DNA of 64,000 nt from Girardinichthys multiradiatus (GCF_021462225.1 NC_061798.1:27071320-27135319); one strand, 5' to 3'; counted from the first letter of the stretch, positions 14,101 to 25,600 are shown. Program-made: numbers and translations. The notes: generated by a model not told the origin, from the letters alone.

Positions 14101-17100
14101 TAGTTCACCTGTTGTTAATTTCATTAATGCCAAAACAACTGACACAGATTTACAGCGCTTTCTACCACTTAACTGACCAGATCAATATTCCAGAAGTTTA
14201 ACTGACTTGAAACTATACGCTGATTAAAACTTTTCCTGTAGTTTTTTTGTGCAGTGTATTTTGGTTGCAGAAATTCCCCACGACTTCACAGTAAATCCTC
14301 TTTTTTTTTTTTTAAAGTGAAGTTAGTCAAACGTGCCATACTAGCACCTCCTCTTATCTGAACGCAGATATGCACGCTCTGATATTTGCTTTTAAACTTT
14401 TCCAACATTGATTTATTTGTCCAACATGTCCTACTTTTTTAGGAAGGTCGTCAGTGGCATCAAATGTTTGTGTAGCATATGCGTCAGAAGGCTTTATGAC
14501 AGGCCAGATGCTCCAATCAGTTTCCAACACAGACAGCAGTTTAACAGCTTCCTCACGTCTCATCAGCTGTTCTCAGAACAAATCTCTGCTGACGAGAGGC
14601 CGGTTTCTATGGCAGGTTTTATCGTCACGAGCTAAACAAAGCTGTCCTGAGCTTTGTTGCATTGTGACTGCTTCATGACTACATGACTACACCCTCCACG
14701 CCCAGCAAGGTACCTGGTTTAATTTCACCCAGGTATTAACCTGCAAAGAATGTTTTAGAAAGAACGCGGTATTTTTCAAGATTAGATGCAGTACACTTTG
14801 TTCTGAAGAATCTCAAAAATGTAATTCCTTATGCTGCTTCACCTCTCCTGCATAGGCTTCAAACGGCTGCCTGTGTTAATTAGTGCACTGATATATTTAT
14901 TATTCGCCAAACAGCCGCCCTCATGTCAGCCGGGCTGGTGGCGGCTGGTTTCCTGCAAGCTTCAACGGAAGAGGTCGGGGCACACTGGAAAAGGTGTTAT
15001 CCCAACAGGATTTTATACAGGATGAGCCATTTCATTATATAATATGACTGCTCTGCTGTTATGGTGCCATTCAATAGGCACCCATCACAGATATGAATTT
15101 TATAGTAATGTTCGACCGATGTTCGATGTTAAAGATGCATTTCAGCCATTCTTTTTTTATTTATTTTTTTGTCTGGACTGATGATACAACAAACAACTGT
15201 GTCCAGGTTTTAACAGGCTAGCTGTTGATATGAGGTGAAGTTGAAAAATCTGGACCCTCATCATGATGCAGCTACCACCATGCTTGACAGTGCGTCCAGG
15301 GGTCTTGGGTTCAGTTGAGATGTTTGGTGGGTGTTTCAACAGGAATATGATCCCAAACAGACATCAAAACAGTTTTTGGTATATACTGTATAAAGCAGAC
15401 TAACATTAAGCTTCTTAATTGTCTCAAACCTCAGTACAATTGAAAACCATTTGTATGTATATGTACATATGTACATTTCTACTCAAAGCTAGGAAACCAG
15501 TAAATATCCATTGGCGTGTATGTATATATTTCAGCCTGTATGTATATTTTGACAGTCATAGCTGGCATCTGAATTATTCTACTGTAGAAAGATAATAGTT
15601 CTAATACATCAATAAAATACCGAAGTTAATGATAGTCATGCCCATGATAAGTGTTTGCATTCTTCTGATTGGCAGTAAATACTAAACTGTAGTTGCCAGA
15701 AAGCTATATTTTATCAGCTCTCCCAACATTAGCATTGCCCCACTTCTGTTGTTAGTTTTTAGATTGTTTTTAATCACATATTAATACCACAAACATTATG
15801 ATCTTGTTGTAAAACTGCCACACAGTTCCTCCGAAGCAGACAACATGAAGCCATACTGACAGTGTACAATGTTTTACTGCATGCATGTTTTTATGATGGG
15901 CTTATTAATCCCAGAGGAAGATGTGTCATGGTTTGCCGTCTGCGCCAAGGCCACCATCTCTGTGGGGATGGGGGGGTGTTGCAGGACATTTCCACAGGAT
16001 GAACAGTTGGGGCGTTCAGCTGTAGGGGTCTCTGTTGTTTACAGGATGGTTTCTGTCACCACCTAACTCCTATGTTATGTGTTTGTTTTTTTTTTTAATC
16101 TGATGATAATGTCTTGATTTATAGTGTAGCTGATTAGTCCTGTTTCCCTTTTCCTTTAGAGACAAATCCCTTGCCAACCTGGATAACACTGTCAGCCTGC
16201 ACAGGTGAGTTCTGTCCCTGCAGTGGCGGATGTGCATGCTTTGCACACCTGCAGGACAAGTATTTACAATTTGTTTCTTAACTTTACATATGTGCTAACT
16301 TCCTGTTCTGCGCTCTTCAGTCCTGCCCTCCCAGTGGTCCGGTTGTGGTTAGAGGAATACAGCAACGACTTCCAGGAGCCTCCTCAATACCAGGCCCTCC
16401 GGCTCCTGTGTTCCCACTTACGTCGTCGCCTTTGCTTCAGACGTTTGTTTCAGACTGCTGAAGCTTTGCTAGAGAGAGTCCAGGAACAAGGTACAGAAGG
16501 AATGAATAATGGCAAGCATTTTGGAAAGAGCTGAAGTCATTTGCTATATGTAAGAACAAATATTTGAAGTAGGTCAGTTAATTATTAACTTAAATGTCTG
16601 TAAGTGATTTCAGTGGATCTATAGTGAGAAGAGTTTGTACAGGTCTGACTGCTTTCTATTACAGTGACTTGAACTTTTTTAAATGTTGCCACATTATAGC
16701 CACAGCCTTTAACAGGTTTTCTTCCAGGATAGCCTTGCAATTGGTTTCATCCATCTTCCCATCACCTCTACCATGTAGAGACATGTTTGTCACTACATGG
16801 CTTGTGTAAAACTTTTCATGTGGCATTATATTTTATTTTAATTAAAAAACGCTTGATCCTTTTTCTTTCACTTCACACTGAAGCTCTACTCTGTGTCGGT
16901 CTATCACGCAACATCCTAATAAATACACTGGAGTTTGTGGTTGTAAAGTGATAATGTGGAAAGATCAAGGGGTAGGAATACTTCTGCCAGCCACTGTAAC
17001 TACCTTCTGAGCATTAAGTTCTCACACCATTTATGTCATGGTTTGACAGATTGCAGCCGCTCTGCATCAGAACACCACAGTGAAGTACTGAAGTGCAGCG

Positions 17101-20100
17101 ATCAGAGTGACGGAGCAGAAATGTCTTCTAAACGAGACAAACACAAGTTTATGGACTTCCCTGTTAGAGAAGTGGCGGAGCAGCTCACCAGATTGGACGC
17201 TGTAGGTTACATGTGCTCAAATCCCCAACCTTTGGTGGAATATAATTATTGGATTAATCTCTCATAACTTTTCTTATTTCCTCTAATAATCCTCCAGGAG
17301 CTGTTTGTGAAAGTGGTGCCCTTGCACTGCCTGGGCTGCATCTGGTCGCAGCGTGACAAGAAGGAAAACCGGAATCTGGCACCGACGGTCCGGGCGACCA
17401 TTTCCCAGTTTAACGCTGTTACCAACCGTGTCATCACTTCCCTCCTCTGCCCATCGTCGCCCAGCCCATCCACTTCCTCCCCCATCTCGTCCCCTTCCTC
17501 GACCTCTACCTTCCTGTACCCGTCCTCGGCCCCGGGCTCGCCTCACTGCTCGCACACCAGTCCAGTTCACAGGGCGCGCATCATCGAGTGGTGGATCGCC
17601 ATCGCGCAGGTCAGGATCCAAACAAATCACCACAACTGAGTTCAACAACACATATGTTGGCTTGCAGGATAAACGGCACTGTGTGTCTCCACAGGAGTGC
17701 AGACAGCTGAAGAACTTCTCCTCTTTGAAAGCCATCCTGTCAGCCCTACAGTCCATCGCCGTGTATCGACTCAAGAGGACCTGGGCTGCTGTGAGCAGGT
17801 GTGCTGATATTTTCAGAAAGCTTGAGGATTATGACTCCTAAAATTTATATTTAGAAAATAATCCACAAATTATATTTCCTTTAGGGAAAGCATGATGGTC
17901 TTTGATCACCTGTGTGAGACGTTTCCTGATGAGAACTGTGTCCTCACCAACAGAGAGATTCTAGTTGAGGTAAATATGTTTTCCAGCCTCATACATGTAA
18001 GAAATGTACATCACTGAAACAGTAAATATTAAATTGGCTTTATTCTCACACAATATGATTCAAAAAGGAAAATAAAACCTACTATATTGTTTAAATTGAG
18101 CCCTATTTCCATTATGATCAGGTGTAGAAGAATAACAGCAGGACTGTTTGCTGCATTTATCAAATCCTTATCAGCAGGTAATGATGACCACTGAAAAGTC
18201 ACACTGTAATAACCCAGGAAAAAACCTCTCTAGATGCAGTAAAACAGCATGTTTCCATCTAGCTGGAGTAGAAAGTCCTAATTCTGACTGTGTAAAAGGA
18301 AATGATGCCTACCAACTTGGTAGTGTGTTTCAGCACACCACAGCTGAATTTTTGGCTGACCTGTTTATTTGAACAAGAAGAAAAACAAATAGCCAACTTC
18401 TTATGATTATAAAAGTTAGGGATGCATTGATCCCAGTTTCATGGCCAATTTCCAACCTCTGGTTTTAATCTTCTGTCACATATTTTAAGTCAATTCATTT
18501 TTTTCTTTAATCACAATAAAAGAAAATACAAACATAACACTGAAAATATTTTATTCCAGCCTTCCTGCTGTGAACGATCAATTATTATATCCGGAGCAAA
18601 GTCAGGATCAGACTGAATGTGTGGGAGTGGTCACTGCAAAACAGGGTTTTACAAATATTTCAAAATGATTACAGAGTTGACATTTTAAACTGACTTAGCA
18701 TCTTATATTAGCGATTTGCACATTTAACATAGCTAGCAATAAAACGGAGCAGTCTTTGTATGTATTCTCTTGGGAATGTAGATCCTTACCTTAACTCGGA
18801 GTTTTCCAAAAGGCTGCAATATTTTTAAATCCATTTTGAAAACTCAAAAGGATAAAACACAACAACTTTTCTCTTATACGTTCAGCCTTCCTGTTACCTG
18901 TCGAAGATTTTGCTCTCTGTCTCTTGTAGCCTGAATGAACTGCAGACATGTCTCCATGTGTCGTAGGAAATTGTTTCCTTTTTTAAAGGCTTCTTACATC
19001 TGTGCTTCCTCTGAAACTGAAAGTAGACAACTTTGCATTTTCTTTTTTCTGTAACAACATCTCCACTGAAGAGTGTTGTCAGCATGATCTGGCACTGGAC
19101 TCAGATCAAGCTGAAACGTTTCCGATATCAGTCACCAGCAGACATCTTGGTGTGTCTCTAATAAAAACATAAATGGAGATACCTAAAGCTGCACCGTCAC
19201 AACTTCTCAGTTTCACCGAAAACATTGTCTTTACTTGTGTAAACTTCAGTGTTTAATTTGCTGAAGTTTCATGTAGAAGTCTGTACTTCTGTCTGGAAAC
19301 TCAGCCAGTCCTATTTTCCTCTGAAGTTAGTCCGTGAAAGAGGACAAAAAGCATCTCAATTGTATTGCCGTTGTTTGGGAAGAAATAAAAAGTGCAAACA
19401 TAAGGCAGGGTTTATTTTTAGAGATCCAAGTTGTCCTCCGTTTACAGGGAAACACCTTGTCACGCATGCATTTACTTTGGTTTTAAACCGCTCCTCTAAA
19501 GGACTTAAGAGAAAAGGTTTTATGTTGATTTTGTTTTTCATAATAATCAGTCTTTCATTTGCACAAAAATAACATTTTAAACTTCTGTTTGATTGTATGT
19601 AAAGATGTGTGTGTTTAAAAAAATATTATTGTTAATGTTTTACACCAAAAGAAAGGGGTCCAGTTTGAAAGAAACCTTGTGAGCCAGTAGCTGGTGCTGA
19701 AAGAATCCTGCTTAATGCAAGGAAACTTCCAGTAGAACCAGTCCCAACAGTATCCGCCAACTCCTTTGGATGGCCTGGATGACAGGAGAGCATTGAGAAG
19801 CAGGAAAGAATTAGGTGAAACTGCTCTGGCTTGAAGAGTTTCACGTATAACCTCAGTGCAAAGACAATGACCGATACTGACTCCAGTGCTGTCAAAAGTA
19901 AACGATTATATAACACATCCACTGGTTGTTGTCTTGCTTTAATGCCCTGAGTGCTTTGATTCATGAGCGCTGACACGACTCCTGTCCTCTCAGCAAGATA
20001 GGAGTCACCATGACAGCAGCTTCACAGTGAGAGGAAACCTGGCGATTTGCTCTAAAAGGCCTTTTCACTTCCCTAATTTTAGTTTTGACCACTTAAATTG

Positions 20101-23100
20101 CATAAATGTCAGTTAGTGTCAGCTGGTCGAGGGATAAGTCCTTAATTCCCTCCCTGAATCATGAGTTTCACTTCCCCAAACTAATTTAGCACTAAGTTTC
20201 CTCTTCTTCTTTTCTAGCCTGACAATTGAAAATATTTAGGTTTTCAGCAGTTTTTTGCTTTATGCAGATGACTGTAAAAGAGGTAGAAAGTACTTCCCAC
20301 ATTTAATAGTTTACTCGGTGCAGGTGTGTTGGTGTGGAAAATATTTTTAGCACCATATTCAATGTTTATTAAATATGGGAAATGTCAATTTTCATTTTAA
20401 GTAGCAGATCAGAGAGCGCAGCTGATGTTTAAGTTTTGCTTTAAATCAACTTTTATGAAGAAAAGAAAAACTCAGCGAAGAATATTTATATGTGCACATC
20501 ATGTATAATTTCTTATTTTCGTTCTCAGAGCTTCAGCTGTGGCGTTGTGCCATACCTGGGAACATACCTGACGGTCCTCACCATGTTGGACACGGCGCTG
20601 ACTGACACTGTGGAGGTTGGTTCCTTATCTGTTTTCCTTTATGGTCTACCTCAGGGCTGTCTGATCCCATTATAACTTTCTTTTAAATTATTTACAGGGC
20701 CGTCTCATCAACTTTGAGAAGCGCAGACGGGTAGGTACTGCCACCTAGTTGCGCTTTGTAAGAATAACTGTTTGAATTTTGAATTAAAGTTGTGCGGTTC
20801 TGTTGCAGTCTTTCAGGGGTGGTTTCCTCCATGTTTTTGTCCTTGATTTTTGCACCGCTAATTTAAGGGATCGGGTCTTTAGCAGACATCTGCAGAACTT
20901 TGAATTTGAATCGGGTGTGTTGGAGCAGGGATACATCTAAAACCTGTAGGTTGCCTCCCCCTGCGGGGACAGGAAGGGGACTGCACTACTTTAAAGAGAT
21001 GTGTATGCAGGGTTTCTGCACAGTCAGGGAAAATGAATAGAAGTTAATTTAAGTATTTTCCAGTGTGGTTGACTATGGAGACAGAAAGTAGGATCTATCC
21101 ACCTGTCGTTTTTTTCCATTCCAATCATCCATCTAAATCCACTGTTTGCTTATTCATCTATTTATTCATCCGTCCTGTATTAGACCATCCGCCAGCCCAT
21201 CCTTCTATACATTCATCTCTCTTTCCACTCATCCATCTGTATGTCCATCAATCATCAGTCCATCTGCCCATCCTTTCTTCCATCTCTCTGTCCATTTGTC
21301 TAGTAATCCATTAGTCCATCTGTTTGTTTATTCATCCATTCTTCCATCCTCCTTCCCAGGCTGTTGTTCACAGGTTTCTCATTTAAAACATGACCCCTGT
21401 AGAAACGTCTGCTGTAATTAACAGTCAAACATTATATTTTTAATTGAAATTGGCTAAAAACAACATCGTTTGGGTTTTTCTAATGAAATGTGTAGGAACC
21501 CTTTGTACAGTATTTGATTGATTACATTCAGTCTCGTATGTTTTATGGATTATTCAGTGTTTTTACTTTTCCCTCCGTTAGGAGTATGAGATCCTCTCTC
21601 AAATTCGACAGCTGCAGGCTTTCTGCTCCCATTACAGCCTCGCTGTAAATTCTTACATCACAGGCTGGCTCCAGGCTCAAACTCTGCTCACAGACCAGGA
21701 GAGGTAAAAACCAATAAAATAAAACTGTTTAGATGAATGGGATCACCAACCCCTGCCATGTCATCATCTGTCTTTTTTTGTATTTCATAGCTATGATTTG
21801 TCTCGTGAACTGGAGCCTCCTGTTGATCCCTGCCCCAACTCTCCCAACTCTTGGAGCTGCCGTCTGCTGGCTAATAAGCTTGCTTTGTAAGTTTTAAAGG
21901 TCAGCTATCAAAACTGAATTTAGCAACTGATTGCCAACAGTTTGCTTGAATTATTTATTTATGTGCAGGTTGCGAACATCTCACTCTGATCAGATTAGTG
22001 TGTCATCATCTGGTTCCAGTAGTTCAGAGCTGGAGGACCTCTCCAATCTTCAGCCTTCCCCCTTCAGGCTCAAACTCAAGGTATAAGAGCCGTTTAAGTG
22101 TCTAGACTCCTGTTTTAGAGTCAGATTGTGTCATAATATTCAGGCATACCTCTCCCCTCCCTACAGTCTCTCCCAGGCTCTCTTCACAACGTGGCGGAGG
22201 ACTTTTCCATGTCCTCCTCATCCTCAACTAGCCTGTCCGGTTCATCCTGCAGCTCCTCGCAGCCAGACCTCTCCTGCTCTTCTCTGGCGCTCAGCCCTGA
22301 TTCATCGTCCTCTTCTTTATCGCAGTCCACCTGCTCTTCTCAGGCTGTCCTGCCCCTCTACAATAAACAGATCGCAGACTCGTGCATCATCAGGGTGACA
22401 GTGGAGTGTGTCAGCAATGGAAACATCTACAAGAGCATTCTGGTATGTTGACCAAACCACTGGAGGACAACTTAAAAAGAGGCAATTTATACCAGGAGTA
22501 AAGCAGAGGCCTGAGGAGAAAATGATGCTGATTTGAATTTTGAATTTTATAAAAAACATTAGTGTTAAAATGCTAAATTATTCATTATGGTTGCAGATTA
22601 TAAAGACTCCTGAATTCATAATTTATTTGGAAATAATAAAATTAAATAATGAATTATTGAAAATATTTCTTTATTCTATGTAGCAGTGTTTGCTGGGAAA
22701 AACAAAACGATAAAGAAATAGTACTTTAGTACAGTCATTTTTTTGGTAGTTAGGTAATAGAACTAATGAATGACAAATGAACAATGAAATGAAATTTTTT
22801 TTCACTTTTACGTTTGTAGTAGTAGTAACATTAGAATTTCTTTCCATTAAAAAGAATATTTACAGTATTAATAGTAATTGCAAATTTGTATTTTTATTAT
22901 TTTTTATCTGTAGTAGTTACAAAATACATATAAGGACAATTAAGGTAATATTATGAATATTAGGAGTTCTTTTAAACACCTGGAATTGAAAAAATCTTGT
23001 TCAGTTTATTTATATAGTGCCAATTCACAGCACGTCATCTCAAGGCACTTTACAAAGACAATTCAATCAAATATACAGACTCTAACTTAAATAGATACAT

Positions 23101-24080
23101 TCCAGATTATCCTAGTTATCAAACAATGCAGCAGAATCCAGTTTATTATTCAAGTTGATTAAAAACGTTTCTGTCTAAGGAAATGTAGCAGGTTGCATTG
23201 AGTTTTCACTCCTCCCAGAGGAGCATGTAGCGACAGTGGGCAGTCGCTTGCATTGTGTTGCTGACTTTGCAGCAATCCCTCATCTTTCTGTTTTCCCTGC
23301 AGCTGACCAGCCAGGACCACACTCCACAGGTGATCCAGAGAGCTCTAGAGAAGCACAACATGGAGGATTTCAGGATCATCGACTTTGGCCTCTACCAGTT
23401 GCTCAACCATGGAAGAGGTGAATAGCTGCACTTTAGTGCTAACTCAGTCGGAATATTTTAAAGTGTCACAGAGGGTATTTCTGCTTAGGTCATTATTAAT
23501 CCAAGAGGTCCCTACCTGAAGTGTACACCTTTCTAAAATCAATTTTTAAACTGCTTGTCCCAAGTATTGTCCTGCCAACCAGACTGCAATAGAAAAAAGC
23601 TAAAAAGACATTGATCTATTCATGCTAAATATTTTTGTTTTTGCTGCCAAAACAGAAAAGATTTTAGAAAGCTAAACTAAATAATGCAGACCCCACAGAA
23701 CAGGAGGCGACTGTGGCTCAGTAGGAAGAGTAGTTGTCTTGCAATCAGAAGGTTGTGATCTGCGTATCGGTGTGAGCGTTAGTGAGTGCGATTGGTTGAA
23801 AGTGGCTCTAGTGTAAAGTGCTTTGAGTGGTCTGTATGACTGGTAAGGCGCTATATAAGCTCAGTCCATTTACCATTTTACCATTTACTGAGCAGCACTT
23901 CATGGTTGTGTTTTGTTTTCCTCAGAGCTTCACATACCTGAAAATGCCAACGTATTCTACGCCATGTGCACCTCAGCCAACTACGACTTTGTCCTTCGGC
24001 AGCGCTGGAGAAGCCACAGGAGTCAATTTGGCTCTTTCTCAAGTCCCGGAGCTCGGCCCAGGGGGCGCCACCTCAAGTGA
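4996..24080 (+). CDS. rgl3: Ral guanine-nucleotide exchange factor, RGL3-like (whole spliced gene)
   Basis: This gene encodes a RalGDS-family exchange factor, which activates the GTPases RalA/RalB and is recruited by active Ras through a C-terminal RA domain. Exons as placed by eye: 4996-5187, 12470-12753, 16160-16204, 16321-16490, 17050-17201, 17298-17609, 17695-17798, 17885-17969, 20529-20615, 20698-20730, 21582-21703, 21791-21886, 21969-22080, 22167-22442, 23303-23417 and 23926-24080. All have GT-AG borders, all phases agree, and the sum is 753 codons from the ATG at 5074 or 779 from the ATG at 4996. Order: N-terminal exon, REM (about residues 40-205), RasGEF (about 237-500), Ser-rich linker, RA (about 650-735). 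Ortholog choice is by remembered similarity: [32 protein letters not shown] and the EPP-CPNSP stretch look most like RGL3, whereas DKKEN and GCIWS look like RGL1. The family is certain; the paralog is moderately certain. Confidence 0.85.
5600..5760 (+). repeat. Degenerate LINE 3'-tail remnant
   Basis: It ends in 'ttggataagcagaagaaaatggatggatagg', the form of the 3' tail of a fish RTE-like LINE (gataagcggaagatgatggatggatgg type). The rest is eroded. Confidence 0.3.
9959..10542 (+). mobile_element. hAT (Buster-type) transposon, internally deleted, with intact TSD
   Basis: The element is flanked by the exact 8-bp direct repeat AACTAGGA (9951-9958 and 10543-10550), which fits the nnnTAnnn target preference of Buster-type hATs. 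The ends are imperfect inverted repeats (caacggccctcaaac / gtttgagaacctcag). Only the N-terminal part of the transposase gene is left (10070-10402). It sits in the first long rgl intron. Confidence 0.75.
10070..10402 (+). pseudogene. hAT/ZBED-like transposase N-terminus, broken
   Basis: Reading from the ATG at 10070, the frame starts MDKYLSPST and contains [11 protein letters not shown], then an in-frame TAG at 10178, then [23 protein letters not shown] and [11 protein letters not shown]. This is the BED zinc-finger start (C-x2-C ... H-x-L) of SCAND3/ZBED5-like hAT transposases. The catalytic RNase-H part is absent because of the internal deletion. It is nonfunctional. Confidence 0.7.
10677..10790 (+). 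promoter_or_regulatory. Internal TATA promoter for rgl exon 1b
   Basis: A perfect TATATAAA lies at 10755-10762. It is preceded by C-rich GC-box-like sequence (ctccgcccacacccccac, about 10733-10750) and an inverted CCAAT (attgg, about 10691). A start near 10785-10795 would open the exon carrying the 1b start codon. Spacing and content fit a vertebrate core promoter, but activity is inferred. Confidence 0.5.
10966..10989 (+). CDS. rgl3: rgl alternative first coding exon 1b (8 codons)
   Basis: The ATG at 10966 opens the 8-codon exon MGKWQLSM, which ends at a GTATGT donor (10990) in phase 0. It therefore splices in frame to 12470, giving [21 protein letters not shown]. The form resembles the short N-termini of RGL1 and RGL3, where a few residues precede a Q-(D/E)-W-G-E-E motif. 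The 5' UTR (about 10790-10965) contains an in-frame upstream ORF of 20 codons (10831-10893, stop TAA) that could damp translation. This product would lack the 1a residues and be 723 residues long. Confidence 0.55.
11570..11830. mobile_element. DNA transposon fragment
   Basis: The phrase ccactgcattattctgccaccaccatgtttcattcaggagatgatgtgttcagggtgatg is typical of the central part of a fish Tc1-like element. The 85-codon frame starting at 11756 is a chance frame in it. Confidence 0.35.
12470..16490 (+). CDS. rgl3: rgl exons encoding the REM (RasGEF N) domain
   Basis: Three exons: 12470-12753 (phase 0 in, ends after two bases of a codon), 16160-16204 (15 codons' worth, in phase) and 16321-16490. 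The first carries the acidic EWGEEEEDG start, then [14 protein letters not shown] and [19 protein letters not shown], which match the Ras-exchanger motif that packs against and stabilises the catalytic domain. The third carries [17 protein letters not shown], matching the 'WL-x-SEDF-PP' helix of RalGDS/RGL proteins. The tiny 45-base exon encodes [14 protein letters not shown]. The 3.4 kb intron between the first two holds a Tc1 remnant (13.33-14.26 kb) and other repeat fragments. Confidence 0.85.
13330..14257 (-). mobile_element. Tc1-like transposon with broken transposase
   Basis: On the - strand, fragments of a Tc1 transposase appear in two frames. At 13766-13984 is the helix-turn-helix part ([21 protein letters not shown]). 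At 13332-13769 is the catalytic part ([20 protein letters not shown] and a YQDEILRP match), covering the DDE domain but frameshifted and without a clean C-terminus. The outer end (tttttttgtgcagtgta, about 14241-14257) is a typical Tc1 terminus; the other end is lost. It lies in the rgl 12754-16159 intron. Confidence 0.75.
15160..15420. mobile_element. Tc1-like transposase fragment
   Basis: The text 'gctaccaccatgcttgacagt' and 'aggaatatgatcccaaacagacatcaaaac' matches parts of Tc1-like transposase genes (the conserved N-x-DPKHTS region), much decayed. Confidence 0.35.
16670..16998. mobile_element. Tc1-like terminal remnant in rgl intron
   Basis: It runs through 'tgtgtcggtctatcacgca ... ataaatacactggagtttgtggttgtaaagtga ... 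aggggtaggaatacttctgccagccactgta', the same terminal family as at 60-270. It ends about 50 bases before the acceptor of the 17050 exon. Confidence 0.45.
17050..21703 (+). CDS. rgl3: rgl exons encoding the CDC25-type RasGEF catalytic domain
   Basis: Exons 17050-17201, 17298-17609, 17695-17798, 17885-17969, 20529-20615, 20698-20730 (33 bases) and 21582-21703. Family motifs run in order: [111 protein letters not shown] and [11 protein letters not shown]. These are the helices that open the Ral nucleotide pocket. A Ser/Pro-rich segment of about 41 residues (17448-17570) sits between the second and third helical blocks, where mammalian relatives have about 10-13 residues. The segment between EILVE and VVPYLG is only four residues, much shorter than in RALGDS or RGL1. 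The 2.56 kb intron at 17970-20528 could therefore hide one more small exon. Confidence 0.85.
18415..19140. repeat. Possible DNA-transposon remnant in the 17970-20528 intron
   Basis: The segment begins 'gggatgcattgatccc' and ends '...aaacgtttccgatatcagtcaccagcag', reminiscent of a dispersed fish repeat that starts gggatgcaccgatcc. No frame is conserved. The rest of this intron shows no recognisable element. Confidence 0.2.
21120..21352 (+). repeat. Degenerate (CCAT)n microsatellite
   Basis: About 230 bases are built from variants of tccatc/tcatcc/ttcatc in the 20731-21581 rgl intron. Frames over it encode only His/Pro/Ser/Leu filler. Confidence 0.6.
21791..24080 (+). CDS. rgl3: rgl exons for the Ser-rich linker and Ras-association domain
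   Basis: Exons 21791-21886, 21969-22080, 22167-22442, 23303-23417 and 23926-24080. They start with [11 protein letters not shown] (end of the GEF unit), then a linker of about 100 residues rich in Ser (runs such as SSSGSSSSE and SSSSLS). The RA ubiquitin-fold domain follows: [41 protein letters not shown] and [11 protein letters not shown]. Basic residues in the first strand and helix fit Ras/Rap binding. The protein ends with a short Arg-rich tail ([10 protein letters not shown] ... RGRHLK) and TGA at 24078. A longer open frame covering part of the last exon (23827-24216) is a different frame and not the product. Confidence 0.85.
22990..23190 (+). repeat. Teleost dispersed repeat (ttcagtttatttatatagtgcc family)
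   Basis: It begins with tcagtttatttatatagtgccaattcac and continues with ctcaaggcactttacaaag. A related, SINE-interrupted copy starts at about 40296. It lies in the intron before the 23303 exon. Confidence 0.45.
23705..23882 (+). mobile_element. tRNA-headed SINE in last rgl intron
   Basis: The 5' part (gcgactgtggctcagtaggaagag) resembles a Pol III A-box region. The copy lacks much of the B-box and body, and its 3' part ends ggcgctatataagctcagtcc followed by repeats of attTACCA. It stops about 43 bases before the last rgl exon acceptor. Confidence 0.55.
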
Positions 24081-25600
24081 ACAACAAGCTTCTGCACAGG
24101 TTGAATATTTGCTGACAAACTGGATCTCCTCGTCTCTGTCAGAAGCCACAAAACACATGAGACCGCCAGAGTGTGTAGCCAACCTTGAGGAGCTCTCACT
24201 TTACCAGCAACACTAGAACTTGTTGAAAGAAGAGCTGCTCTGTCAGAGTTCAGATGTTCATCCAGGATCTTTTTATCTCGCATGCCTGTGGGCTATTAGA
24301 CCCTAGCGGGACGTGAATCTTCTCTGGAGGAAATCCTCAGCTGCTGGTGTTTCTGCACAGTCCTGAGTTTGACTCATTGGTGGAAACATCTAAATGCTGC
24401 AGTGGCTGCAGAAGCCTTGTGCTCCGATCTGATGAGCTGAAAGAATAACAAGAGCTGCTGAGTCTCACTGAGCTCTCACAGATCAAATATAAAACAAGTG
24501 CATGTCGGAGGACATTTAAAACACTCCTTGGTTCCCATCTTGTTGTCTTCAATACAGAAACACTGTCCTGAGTGTTTAAGAAAATGCACGTCTTCTAGTT
24601 AAATGTAAATATTTTATAAAAACTAACTGTAATTTTAACTGCTTAAATTATATAATGCACTTCAGTATTCACGTTTCGGAGAAAATGTTGGTGTTTTAGC
24701 CTGTATTTTTATTCCTCGTCCAAAAGTTAAAAGGTGTCAGTGATGATCAGACTAGTCCTGAATGGAAAGACGATGCTGCTGCTGCGTTATGAAGGATTTT
24801 ACATCAGTTTGTAGGAGAGCAATGTAAATGTGTCCAAGCATGTGAGCTGTGGGTTTCAGTTAGACTGCAGCCATTTATCGACAGCCTCTAGGTTTGTTGT
24901 TCAGTGTTGGATCAGTTAAAAAGATTCCTGTCATTTAGATGGTTAACAAAGACCTAGGTTAAAAGACAAAGGAGTTTGCTTAAATCTGGCATAACACTTT
25001 GATTTACTCCAGTTCTCATAAGCTCATCCCAAGTGTTTCAGTTTAAATGAAGAAATCATCTTTTTTTTATTGGACTGCAGTGTGAAGGAACATCCTGCAG
25101 ATTTCAAGTGGTTATTCTGTCTAGCCTGGTTTGTATTGTCGTTTCTTTTGTTGAAGGTCTTTCTTTTTATTTTGCTGATTCAGTCCTTTAAGAGGCTGCG
25201 GGTCATTTGAAGGATGCACAGATTGACCCCAGCGTACTTCTCTGTGACTGATCTGAAGGATGGTTTTTGTATGTGAAAAGATTTTTGTGCATGTAACCTG
25301 AGAGATGTGTTCATCACTGGCTTCAGTTTGAAAAGCTGCTTCAATTTAAAGACGTTTAACAATTTAACAGCTGAAATCTGCAGCAAAGAAGAAATCACAA
25401 GATGGCTTCTGCTGTTTGTTCTTCCGTACGTCATGCAGTATTATGTTCATGCATTAGACTTTTAAATAATGTCACTTTATAAACATGTTTTTATTGTGTT
25501 TTTTAAGAGATGTTTTATTTTTTTTTTATTGAAGCGCATGATGTCTATATTTAGTAGTAAACACTCACAAATAAACCAAATCTACCATTTCAGACTTTGC
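24081..25600 (+). other. rgl3: rgl 3' UTR with candidate polyadenylation signal
   Basis: No coding signal follows the stop at 24078. The sequence stays moderately AT-rich and without recognisable repeats up to an AATAAA at 25570-25575. That would give a 3' UTR of about 1.5 kb. Repeat-like sequence begins after it. Confidence 0.5.

Noticed and set aside
23827..24216. 129-codon open frame over the last RGL exon
   Set aside because: It is out of frame with the RA domain. The correct frame starts at 23926 after the acceptor and ends at 24078-24080.
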